Source: Lentibacillus kapialis
GTDB lineage: Bacteria; Bacillota; Bacilli; Bacillales; Amphibacillaceae
Reading direction: 5' to 3'
DNA length: 64,000 bases
Assembly (NCBI RefSeq): GCF_014646635.1
Contig: NZ_BMNQ01000005.1
Coordinates: 53,399 to 117,398 of the forward strand
The translations under genes and the position numbers were made by a program. Shown here one piece after another: positions 54,452 to 64,000 of this stretch (the first letter of the stretch is position 1; the number at the start of each line of letters is the position of its first letter). Under the pieces are notes generated by a model, which saw nothing but the letters and a program-made list of their open reading frames with translations, was not told the DNA's origin and did no database searches.

Positions 54452-55036
54452 TTATGCTTGCTTCAAATTTTCAAACGTCGTGATTTTATCTTCGTGCTGC
54501 AATGTGATGGCAATGTCATCTAATCCGTGAAGCAGGTTTTCTTTGTGATATGCCGGGATATCAAAATGGACTTGCTGCTTTTCGTCGTAAATGACCTGCT
54601 CTTCCAAATTTACATTTAATACTAATTCCTTTGCTTCTGCCTGTTTTATCCATTGATGGACTTGTTCTTCATCCATTTGAATTGGCAAAATACCATTTTT
54701 TAATGCATTATTGTAAAATATATCCGCAAAACTCGGCGCAATAATGACACGAAAACCATAGTCCAGAAGCGACCATGGAGCATGCTCTCTCGAAGAACCG
54801 CAGCCGAAATTTTCACCCGCCAGGAGAATCGACCCCTCCTTATATTCCGGCTGATTCAGTACAAAATCGCTGCGTTGATTCCCGTCGTCATCAAATCGCC
54901 AGTTGTAAAAAAGAAACTGACCAAACCCGGTCCGTTCAATCCGTTTCAAAAACTGCTTTGGGATAATCTGATCCGTATCGACATTCGCCCGGTCTAACGG
55001 AACAGCCAAACCTTCATGGACTCGAATCGCTTCCAT
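54452..55036 (-). CDS. leuD: 3-isopropylmalate dehydratase small subunit
   Basis: A 194-residue swivel-domain subunit. DTDQIIPKQFLK near 21 and the GENFGCGSSREHAPW loop near 73 contact the iron-sulfur active site in LeuC. The ATG at 55036 is used because AGGAGG lies eight bases before it; the longer frame begins within that spacer. It works with LeuC in the cytoplasm to isomerise isopropylmalate in leucine synthesis. It is 57 bp after leuC. Confidence 0.96.
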   Translation of the reverse strand: MEAIRVHEGLAVPLDRANVDTDQIIPKQFLKRIERTGFGQFLFYNWRFDDDGNQRSDFVLNQPEYKEGSILLAGENFGCGSSREHAPWSLLDYGFRVIIAPSFADIFYNNALKNGILPIQMDEEQVHQWIKQAEAKELVLNVNLEEQVIYDEKQQVHFDIPAYHKENLLHGLDDIAITLQHEDKITTFENLKQA

Positions 55037-55093
55037 ACTCAACACCTCCTGAGGATAAAGAAAACGTCATTGAAGTGGAATGGTAATCGCTTT

Positions 55094-56506
55094 TTAGGCC
55101 GGATAAACATTTGCGGCAAACTGGCGGACATCAACGAAATGACCTTTAATAGCCGCCGCTGCCGCCATTTCCGGACTGACCAGGTGTGTGCGGGCACCAT
55201 TACCCTGCCTGCCTTCAAAATTCCGGTTGGACGTCGAAGCACAGCGACCGCCAGGAGGCACCACATCATCATTCATTGCCAGACACATGCTACACCCGGC
55301 TTCCCGCCATTCGAAACCGGCCGCTTTAAAAATGTCATCAAGCCCTTCTTTTTCAGCTTGAAGTTTTGTTCCAAACGATCCGGGAACTACAATAGCTCTG
55401 ACATTGCCATTAACCTGATGCCCTTCGACAATTTTAGCCGCTTTGCGCAAATCTGTAATACGTGAGTTCGTGCAAGAGCCGATGAACACATGATCAATGT
55501 TAATTGACTCAATTGATTGATTTTCTTCAAGTCCCATATATTCAAGAGCGCGCGCTATATCATCATGGTTCTCGGATGTGTCCACTTGTGGAGTGCTTCC
55601 GCTGACCGGCACGCACATGCCGGGATTGGTCCCCCATGATACTTGTGGTTCAATTTCCTCTGCTTTAATAATAACCGTCTCATCATACCGGGCACCTTCG
55701 TCCGTTGCCAGTGCCAACCATTCATCGGCTTTTTCATCGAACGCATCACCTTGTGGCACATTCGGTTTATCCCGTAAAAATTCTATTGTAGTCTCATCCG
55801 GACTGATCAATCCTGCACGTGCACCGGCTTCGATTGACATGTTGCAGACAGTCATCCGTCCTTCCATCGATAAATTCCGGATTGCTTCACCCGTATATTC
55901 CATCACATAGCCCGATCCGAAGCGTACACCGAATTTGGAGATGATAGCCAGAATCAAATCCTTGGCTGTCACACCTGTTCCAAGCTCGCCTTCCACATGA
56001 ACATTCAATGTTTTCGGCGGTTTTTGCCATAGTGTCTGTGTGGCCAGAACGTGTTCCACTTCACTCGTTCCAATCCCAAATGCCAGCGCACCAAAAGCCC
56101 CATGCGTCGACGTATGACTATCACCGCACACGATCGTTTTCCCCGGCTGTGTCAACCCTAGCTGCGGGCCGATCACGTGAACAATACCCTGGTCGGGGTG
56201 AAACATATCAGCCAGTGTAATACCAAAGTCTTGACAGTTCTTCCTCAACGTTTCCATTTGCTTTTTGGAAATTTGATCTTCAATGACATCCCGATTTTTC
56301 GTCGGCACATTATGATCCATGGTGGCAAACGTCAAATCCGGACGCCTGACCTTGCGATTATTCAAGCGAAGTCCTTCAAACGCCTGAGGTGACGTCACTT
56401 CATGCACCAGATGCAAATCAATATACATTAAATCCGGTTTATCCGGCTCTTTATGAACCATATGGTTTTTCCAAATTTTTTCGACAATCGTTTCCGGTTT
56501 TTCCAT
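55094..56506 (-). CDS. leuC: 3-isopropylmalate dehydratase large subunit
   Basis: A 470-residue aconitase-family subunit. The 4Fe-4S cysteines are in IGSCTNSR near 347 and CSMCLAMND near 408. Substrate-site DHN near 61 and [14 protein letters not shown] near 132 are intact. AATGGAGGTGAC precedes the ATG. It forms isopropylmalate isomerase with LeuD. Confidence 0.97.
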   Translation of the reverse strand: MEKPETIVEKIWKNHMVHKEPDKPDLMYIDLHLVHEVTSPQAFEGLRLNNRKVRRPDLTFATMDHNVPTKNRDVIEDQISKKQMETLRKNCQDFGITLADMFHPDQGIVHVIGPQLGLTQPGKTIVCGDSHTSTHGAFGALAFGIGTSEVEHVLATQTLWQKPPKTLNVHVEGELGTGVTAKDLILAIISKFGVRFGSGYVMEYTGEAIRNLSMEGRMTVCNMSIEAGARAGLISPDETTIEFLRDKPNVPQGDAFDEKADEWLALATDEGARYDETVIIKAEEIEPQVSWGTNPGMCVPVSGSTPQVDTSENHDDIARALEYMGLEENQSIESINIDHVFIGSCTNSRITDLRKAAKIVEGHQVNGNVRAIVVPGSFGTKLQAEKEGLDDIFKAAGFEWREAGCSMCLAMNDDVVPPGGRCASTSNRNFEGRQGNGARTHLVSPEMAAAAAIKGHFVDVRQFAANVYPA

Positions 56507-56539
56507 ACTGTCACCTCCATTTTACTTGAATATCTTCTA

Positions 56540-57646
56540 TCAGACATACATGCTACAGATACTGTCAGAAACAGCTTTAACCGTCAGATTATCCAAAACA
56601 GCCTCAGTCATTTGTCCTGTACTGACAAGTTGGCCATTCGTAATATTCAAATCGGCTGTATGGAATCCTTGCTCCAGACATTCGCGTACCGCTCGTTCAA
56701 CAGCGGCAGCTTCTTCCTCCATCTGGAATGAGTGACGCAGCATCAATGCCACTGATAGGATAGTGCCTAACGGGTTGGCAATTCCCTGCCCGGCAATATC
56801 GGGTGCTGAGCCATGTACCGGTTCATACAAGCCAACCCCATCAGAACGGACACTCGCAGAAGGCAACATGCCCAGTGATCCTGTCAAAACTGACGCCTCG
56901 TCGCTTAAAATATCACCGAACATATTCTCCGTGACCATGACATCAAATTGACTTGGCTGAGTGATCAGTTTCATGGCTGCCGCATCGACCAGTTCATGTT
57001 CAACTGCAACTTCGGGATATTCCTCACTCTTTTCATTGACGATGTCACGCCACATCCGACTTGATTCCAAAACATTGGCTTTGTCGACGGATGTCAGATG
57101 ATTATGCCGCAAGCGGGCACTCTGGAATGCTTTATCAATAATCCGCTCCATTTCACTCCGGCGATAATAAAGGGTATCAACAACCGCCTCGCCGTTATCC
57201 TGCCGTTCACTTGGCCTGCCAAAGTAAAGCCCGCCGGTCAGCTCCCGGATAATCAAAATATCACTGCCATCAATGATATGCTCTTTCAGTGGGGAAGCAT
57301 GCAGCAATGATGGAAATCCTTTAATAGGGCGCAAGTTAGCAAATAGCCCAAGTTCTTTGCGGATCCCCAGCAAGCCTTTTTCCGGTCGCATATCAGCAGG
57401 CAATGCGTCCCATTTTTCACCGCCGACAGCTCCGAGTAAAATGGCATCAGCCTTCTGGCACGCTTGAACAGTTATATCCGGCAACGGGCTGCCATATTGA
57501 TCGATGGCCGCACCACCGATTTCCTGCTGCTGAATTGTAAAACTATGGCCGAACTCGCTGGCGACTGCTCCCAAAATTTGTTTGGCTGAATCCGTAATCT
57601 CTTTTCCAATCCCATCTCCCGGAAGCAAAACAATGTGTTTATCCAC
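56540..57646 (-). CDS. leuB: 3-isopropylmalate dehydrogenase
   Basis: A 368-residue NAD-dependent beta-decarboxylating dehydrogenase. LLPGDGIGKEI at the N-terminus, RELTGGLYFG near 134, the catalytic tyrosine in TLYYRRSE near 154, and the cofactor site VHGSAPDIAGQGIANPLGT near 272 are visible. The start is GTG at 57646 after AAAGGAGGGG. It oxidises 3-isopropylmalate to 2-oxoisocaproate. Confidence 0.97.
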   Translation of the reverse strand: MDKHIVLLPGDGIGKEITDSAKQILGAVASEFGHSFTIQQQEIGGAAIDQYGSPLPDITVQACQKADAILLGAVGGEKWDALPADMRPEKGLLGIRKELGLFANLRPIKGFPSLLHASPLKEHIIDGSDILIIRELTGGLYFGRPSERQDNGEAVVDTLYYRRSEMERIIDKAFQSARLRHNHLTSVDKANVLESSRMWRDIVNEKSEEYPEVAVEHELVDAAAMKLITQPSQFDVMVTENMFGDILSDEASVLTGSLGMLPSASVRSDGVGLYEPVHGSAPDIAGQGIANPLGTILSVALMLRHSFQMEEEAAAVERAVRECLEQGFHTADLNITNGQLVSTGQMTEAVLDNLTVKAVSDSICSMYV

Positions 57647-57706
57647 TTACACTTCCCCTCCTTTATTTTGATGACTCTATCCGGAATTGATTAAAAACAA
57701 CCGACT

Positions 57707-60314
<2,608 letters not shown>

Positions 60315-60833
60315 TTAAACTAAGTGTGAATTGATCTCGGTAACTTCCTGTGGCTGATAACCTCTCAGAAATGCTGTCATTCCCGTTCGTGCCATCTCCT
60401 TGATACCGTATGGCCGTAACAAGGCAATCAGTGCTTCGATTTTATCCGGCTTGCCCGTCACTTGAATGGTCAGGCTATCCCTGCTGACATCAATGACAGA
60501 TGCCCGGAACGGATTGATAACTCCCTGGATTTCGGCTCGCTGCTGGCCGCTTCCGCCAACTTTAATCAACGCAAGTTCACGTGCCACAATCGCATTATCC
60601 GTTATGTCTTTCACTTTCAAAATATCGATTTGTTTGTTCAGTTGTTTCGTCAGCTGCTCAAGTTTCTGGTCATCGCTGATTTCGACAACAAATGTCATTT
60701 TCGAAACGCCTGCTCGCTCTGATTTGCCGACTGTAATGCTTTCAATATTGAACTGCCGTTTTTGCAGCATGCCGGTAATTCGGTTGAGAACCCCGCTTTG
60801 ATTCTGAACATCCGCTGTGATAATCCGTCTCAT
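60315..60833 (-). CDS. ilvN: Acetolactate synthase small regulatory subunit
   Basis: 172 residues. The N-terminal ACT domain (about 1-75) with [22 protein letters not shown] binds valine as feedback inhibitor. The C-terminal domain (about 80-165) stabilises the catalytic subunit. Also called ilvH in Bacillus. The ATG overlaps the ilvB stop codon (ATGA), so the two subunits are translationally coupled. Confidence 0.96.
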   Translation of the reverse strand: MRRIITADVQNQSGVLNRITGMLQKRQFNIESITVGKSERAGVSKMTFVVEISDDQKLEQLTKQLNKQIDILKVKDITDNAIVARELALIKVGGSGQQRAEIQGVINPFRASVIDVSRDSLTIQVTGKPDKIEALIALLRPYGIKEMARTGMTAFLRGYQPQEVTEINSHLV

Positions 60834-62557
60834 CGTGTCACCCCAATCATTTCATTTATTCCTTTTCCAGGTGCGATCATAGGGTAAACACATTCTTCCT
60901 GAACAACATGACAATCAATAACAACAGGACCATCATAGTTAAAGGCTTCAGTCAGAACACCCGGCAATTCCGATTCGTTTTCAGCCTTCATGCCCCGGAT
61001 GCCATAACATTCCGCCAATTTAACAAAGTCCGGGTTTTCCGGGAAAATGGATTCGGAATAACGCTTATCGAAAAACTTTTCCTGCCACTGCCGTACCATA
61101 CCGAGTGACTGGTTATTCACGACCACAACTTTGACCGGCAGTTGCCTTTCTTTGATGACTGACAGTTCCTGCGCTGTCATCTGAAAACCGCCATCACCAA
61201 CGACTGCTACAACCAATTCATCGGGTGCGCCAAGCTGGGCACCAACTGCTGCAGGGAATCCGAATCCCATGGTTCCGAGACCTCCTGATGTGACCCACTT
61301 GTTTGGCTTGGTAAATGGATAATACTGTGCGGCCCACATCTGGTGCTGCCCGACGTCTGTTGTGACAATCGCCTCACCATCCGATACCTCGTAAATCTGC
61401 TCGGTCAGCCATTGCGGTGAAATATGAGCTTCCGACCGATCGTACCAGTAAGGATAATCTGTCTGATTTTGACGAAGTACATCAAGCCACTCATCATGCT
61501 TACTGGCGGTTAATTCCGCTTTTAACAGTGCCTCTAAAGCTTCTTTCGCGTCTGCAACAACCGGGATTTCCGTTTCAACGTTTTTGCCAATTTCCGCCGG
61601 ATCAATGTCCACGTGCGCCACTTTCGCATTTGGGGCGAAGTGCTTCAGATTTCCTGTCAGGCGATCGTCAAATCGTGCTCCAATGTTGATAAGCAGATCA
61701 CATTCATAAATCCCTTGATTGGCTGCATAGCCACCATGCATGCCGCCCATTCCCAGCGACAATTCATGAGTGCCCGGGAAGCCCCCCAGCCCAAGCAGTG
61801 TGTTGACAACAGGGAGTTTGTGTTTTTCCGCAAAGGACTTCAGTTCATCTGAAGCTTCCGCACTTACAACGCCTGCACCTGCCAAAATCAGTGGCTTTTT
61901 GGCCCGGCTGATTGCTTCGGACAGTTTAACGATCTGCAGCGGATTCGGCTTTTTGTTCGGCTGGTAGCCCGGCAGATAGCAGTTATTGCCAGGTTCAACG
62001 CTGATATCTGATACCCCGGATGAAATATCTTTGGGAATATCAACTACAACCGGTCCCGGCCGTCCTGTCGAAGCTATATGAAATGCCTCTTTGACAACCC
62101 GCGGGAGTTCCTTTAAGTCCCGGATCTGATAGTTGTATTTCGTGACAGGTGTTGTAATCCCCATCACATCGGATTCCTGAAAGGCATCAGTTCCAATGAC
62201 ATTGCTGGCAACCTGGCCGGTAAACACAACCATCGGCAAAGAGTCCATCATAGCATCGGTGATCCCGGTAATCAGGTTGGTTGCCCCGGGTCCGGATGTT
62301 GCCAGGACCACACCGGGTTTCCCGGTAACCCGTGCATAGCCCTCTGCTGCGTGAACTCCGCCTTGCTCATGACGGGTCAGCACATGCTTGAACGGCTCAT
62401 CACTGCGGTAGAGAGCATCATAAATCGGCAGTACCGCTCCGCCCGGATAACCGAATACAGTGTCAACACCGACCGCTGTCAATGTCTGAATCAATAAATC
62501 GGCTCCGGTCACCTTTTTTTCTACTTGTTTCATTTCCTGCTCAGCTTTAACATTCAC
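60830..62557 (-). CDS. ilvB: Acetolactate synthase large catalytic subunit
   Basis: A 575-residue thiamine-diphosphate enzyme. The catalytic glutamate is in [15 protein letters not shown] near 62, FAD-region motifs occupy the middle domain, and the ThDP motif [12 protein letters not shown] ... [12 protein letters not shown] spans about 445-490. The start is GTG at 62557, nine bases from AAAGGAGG. It is the first gene of the branched-chain operon, preceded by a T-box leader. Confidence 0.97.
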   Translation of the reverse strand: MNVKAEQEMKQVEKKVTGADLLIQTLTAVGVDTVFGYPGGAVLPIYDALYRSDEPFKHVLTRHEQGGVHAAEGYARVTGKPGVVLATSGPGATNLITGITDAMMDSLPMVVFTGQVASNVIGTDAFQESDVMGITTPVTKYNYQIRDLKELPRVVKEAFHIASTGRPGPVVVDIPKDISSGVSDISVEPGNNCYLPGYQPNKKPNPLQIVKLSEAISRAKKPLILAGAGVVSAEASDELKSFAEKHKLPVVNTLLGLGGFPGTHELSLGMGGMHGGYAANQGIYECDLLINIGARFDDRLTGNLKHFAPNAKVAHVDIDPAEIGKNVETEIPVVADAKEALEALLKAELTASKHDEWLDVLRQNQTDYPYWYDRSEAHISPQWLTEQIYEVSDGEAIVTTDVGQHQMWAAQYYPFTKPNKWVTSGGLGTMGFGFPAAVGAQLGAPDELVVAVVGDGGFQMTAQELSVIKERQLPVKVVVVNNQSLGMVRQWQEKFFDKRYSESIFPENPDFVKLAECYGIRGMKAENESELPGVLTEAFNYDGPVVIDCHVVQEECVYPMIAPGKGINEMIGVTR

Positions 62558-62644
62558 TGCTGCTCGCCTCCTTTAGTTTGTGTTTTTTAAAAACTTGGAT
62601 TTCCCCCTGTTCCAAGGGGTTGCCAAAGTTTTGCTTAATAAATT

Positions 62645-63010
62645 AAAAAAGACCCTTTTCTTCCCACACAAAACTGTATTGTTACAGATTTATTGGGGAG
62701 AAAAGAGTCGATCATCTTTCCACGGTACCACCCATTTTCATAGCATCTTCACAAATGCTATCTTGCCAGCTGATTACGGATCAGCTGATTTGATAACAGG
62801 TACATGAGCCTGCACCTGGCCAAGTCTAATGGGTTTCCCTTTCAACAAGGCACTCAGAGAAGATGTCGGAACAATATGCACTTTCGGGCTTCCAGCACCC
62901 CCGAATCTCTGTGAATGCATGCGCCATGTTCCTTTTTTCCCGTCATCGCGTTTCGTTTATAAATGATATTGAATAATTTTTCATGAATTTGAAAAGTTAA
63001 AATTGATATT
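62645..63010 (-). ncRNA. T-box riboswitch leader of the ilv-leu operon
   Basis: The conserved T-box GGGTGGTACC-GTGG lies at 62720-62733 (minus strand). It is followed by the terminator, whose arms are GACTCTTTTCTCCC (62709-62696 side) and GGGAAGAAAAGGGTC (62665-62651) with a T-run at 62650-62645. Stem I can be traced upstream, with a GGAACA/UGUUCC helix and the apical AGAGATTCGGG / CCCGAAAGTG hairpin. Uncharged tRNA binding would favour the antiterminator. Leucine (CUC) is the expected specifier by analogy with Bacillus subtilis, but I cannot fix the specifier codon by eye. Confidence 0.92.
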
Positions 63011-63017
63011 GCCGATA

Positions 63018-63046
63018 ATCATATACCGATTTTTCGAATTGGTCAA
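63018..63046 (-). promoter_or_regulatory. Sigma-A promoter of the ilv-leu operon
   Basis: On the minus strand TTGACC (63041-63046), a 17-bp spacer and TATGAT (63018-63023) place the transcription start near 63011, at the 5' edge of the T-box leader. Confidence 0.85.
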
Positions 63047-63092
63047 CAGCTTTTGCAAAACTTTTTTGACGCTTTTGATAAGTTCGAATAAT

Positions 63093-63106
63093 TGTATACG
63101 CTTACA
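63093..63106 (-). promoter_or_regulatory. cre site upstream of the ilv-leu promoter
   Basis: TGTAAGCGTATACA on the minus strand matches 13 of 14 positions of the CcpA consensus. Its centre is about 88 bp upstream of the predicted start. In Bacillus subtilis CcpA activates the ilv-leu operon from a cre in the same relative place, so this site is likely activating. Confidence 0.75.
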
Positions 63107-63184
63107 ACGACGGCGTGTCAGAGAAGATGTTGAAATATTTCAATTTTGTTACAAGATAAATTTGGGCTATTAAAACAGCGATAT

Positions 63185-63215
63185 TCATCTTACTTAGGGT
63201 TCCTAAGTAAGATGA
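63185..63215. repeat. Perfect 14-bp inverted repeat
   Basis: TCATCTTACTTAGG (63185-63198) and CCTAAGTAAGATGA (63202-63215) flank GTT. There is no T-run and no neighbouring gene end, so it is not an obvious terminator. Confidence 0.7.
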
Positions 63216-63233
63216 TCAACCGTGGTTTGAACT

Positions 63234-63540
63234 CCGAAGTTGGATTATCCGGACACAACGGATTCTCGTTCCGCTAAATGGACACAAATCAATCTATTCA
63301 GTATTGTAATGAATCCTCATTCCGCTATTCGGGTGAAAACAGGGCAAAACTAGGGCGAAAAAAGGAAATAACGGAATGAGAATCCGCTAACGTATTGAAA
63401 AAGCCTTAATTGACGCAAATAGCGGAATCAGGATCCGCCGAAGTTGGATTATCCGGACATAACGGATCCTGATTCCGCTAAATGGACACAAATCAATCTA
63501 TTCAGTATTGAACTGAATCCTCCCTATAGCGGAATGAAGA
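63234..63540. repeat. Repeat family B, locus 2 (one full and one partial unit)
   Basis: A unit beginning CCGAAGTTGGATTATCCGGA starts at 63234 and again at 63438, a period of 204 bp. Each contains GGATYCTSRTTCCGCTAAAT, ATCTATTCAGTATTG and inverted AAATAGCGGAATCAGGATCC blocks. The same blocks occur at 49880-50115. Confidence 0.85.
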
Positions 63541-63877
63541 TCTTAATTGAACTGCCCGCCACTTAGCTGACGCTTGAAACGGGTATTCCTTCCCTGCAGG
63601 TCGTTTCCCTTTTCTGTTTTCCCACAATATATGTTTCGCATAGGTTTTCCCGTTTTTAAGGCGGGTCAGCCAACATCGCCGCCACCTTTGGTTCACATAT
63701 TGTTGCGGGCTGTGCTTGCAGGCCTTCAAATTCCTCTTCGCAGAGGACATCCTGTTAATCCCCGCCTCTTTAGGGCGAGGACCTTACTCGACTACGACAC
63801 TTAGAAGAGAAAGCCGGATATAGCAATATCTAAACAAAGCATCGATATAACTAAAAATTATAGACTTTCTGATATTA
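63541..63877. other. Unassigned stretch, 3' flank of a group II intron
   Basis: No convincing gene. A minus-strand open frame of 82 codons (63502-63750) is basic and lacks a recognisable motif. A hairpin CCCCGCC-TCTTTA-GGGCGAGG lies at about 63759-63780 and resembles the short GC hairpins near IS200/IS605-type element ends. That resemblance is weak. Confidence 0.4.
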
Positions 63878-64000
63878 ATCGAGTAGGAGACTAATCATTA
63901 GTTGATTAGTCGTCCTCTCACACCACCGTACGTACGGTTCCGTATACGGCGGTTCAATAGTTTGAGTACGCACGCCTATATAGTTGATTCAGGTCTTTTA
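63878..64000 (-). mobile_element. Group II intron 3' end (domains V and VI), running off the window
   Basis: Minus strand: domain V occupies about 63953-63922, with a 9-bp ACCGCCGTA/TACGGTGGT lower stem, a 2-base CG bulge, an upper TACG/CGTA stem and a GAAC tetraloop. Domain VI follows at about 63918-63882: GAGAGGA, CGACTAATC/GATTAGTC arms, and TCCTACTC with a candidate bulged A. The 3' splice site should be near 63878. The catalytic domain I and any reverse transcriptase gene lie beyond the right edge. Domain V geometry makes this call; the intron class is not determined. Confidence 0.75.

Noticed and set aside
63502..63750. 82-codon basic minus-strand frame near the right end
   Set aside because: It has no recognisable domain, its end overlaps the family B repeat, and no supporting ribosome binding site is convincing.

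Overview
The window looks like chromosomal DNA of a low-to-mid G+C Gram-positive Bacillaceae bacterium, probably a salt-tolerant or halophilic one near Virgibacillus, Lentibacillus or Oceanobacillus. The genus is an inference. The grounds are AGGAGG-type ribosome binding sites with frequent GTG and TTG starts, sigma-A promoters, CcpA cre-like sites, a T-box leader on an ilv-leu operon arranged as in Bacillus, LicR-type PTS control, and a gene set for breaking down the compatible solutes ectoine and hydroxyectoine. Coding density is normal, but several spacers carry decayed genes and repeat families.

Layout. 1-600: the end of a gene cut by the window edge and a small coiled-coil gene. 748-11779: an ectoine/hydroxyectoine catabolic region. 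A long minus-strand operon runs FadR-type regulator, class III aminotransferase, aldehyde dehydrogenase, M20 deacetylase, EutB-like PLP lyase, D-amino acid aminotransferase, alanine racemase, then the stump of an NhaC-type antiporter. A divergent D-2-hydroxyacid dehydrogenase and a separate ectoine hydrolase gene (doeA) adjoin it. The regulator operon and doeA each have a TTGACA-17-TA(A/T)(G/A)AT promoter followed about 11 bp later by the same palindrome, TGTCGATTGTCGACA. 12204-14190: a small exported protein, a flavodoxin with a Fur-box-like promoter, and an FAD/NAD(P) reductase. 14356-21947: a lic-type beta-glucoside PTS operon (licR, licH, licB, licC, licA) ending with a NamZ-type exo-muramidase carrying extra C-terminal domains. 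22168-26092: an M19 dipeptidase between two inverted copies of a repeat, then an ABC importer of the nitrate/sulfonate/taurine type. 26278-27238: relics of an Rpn-family gene and of a P5C dehydrogenase gene.

27289-37815 is a glucuronide regulon. UidB imports beta-glucuronides and UidA hydrolyses them; UxaC, an SDR-type fructuronate reductase, UxuA, KdgK and KdgA take glucuronate to pyruvate and glyceraldehyde-3-phosphate. A ROK repressor and three XylR-like palindromes supply control, and one palindrome sits in front of a dead second kdgK. 38219-39766 is P5C dehydrogenase (rocA). 40027-43658 is a compact second Hsp70 system: a GrpE-like protein, a DnaK paralogue and a TPR protein whose J-domain has HPP in place of HPD. 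44024-49730 is a ribose operon in which the LacI-type repressor and ribokinase are one fused ORF. 50142-52742 holds an atypical SDR, a metallo-beta-lactamase-fold hydrolase and a carboxylesterase, followed by tRNA-Ala(GGC).

53425-63106 is the branched-chain amino acid operon ilvB-ilvN-ilvC-leuA-leuB-leuC-leuD-ilvA with an upstream cre, a sigma-A promoter and a T-box leader. The right end has a repeat cluster and, at 63878-64000, the 3' end (domains V and VI) of a group II intron that continues beyond the window.

Three repeat families stand out: a seven-copy TCGCGCGA array with exact 21-bp spacing (4290-4423), a hairpin element in four copies (16680, 22086, 23267, 43842), and a GGATCC/TTCCGCTA element of about 200 bp at 49880 and 63234.
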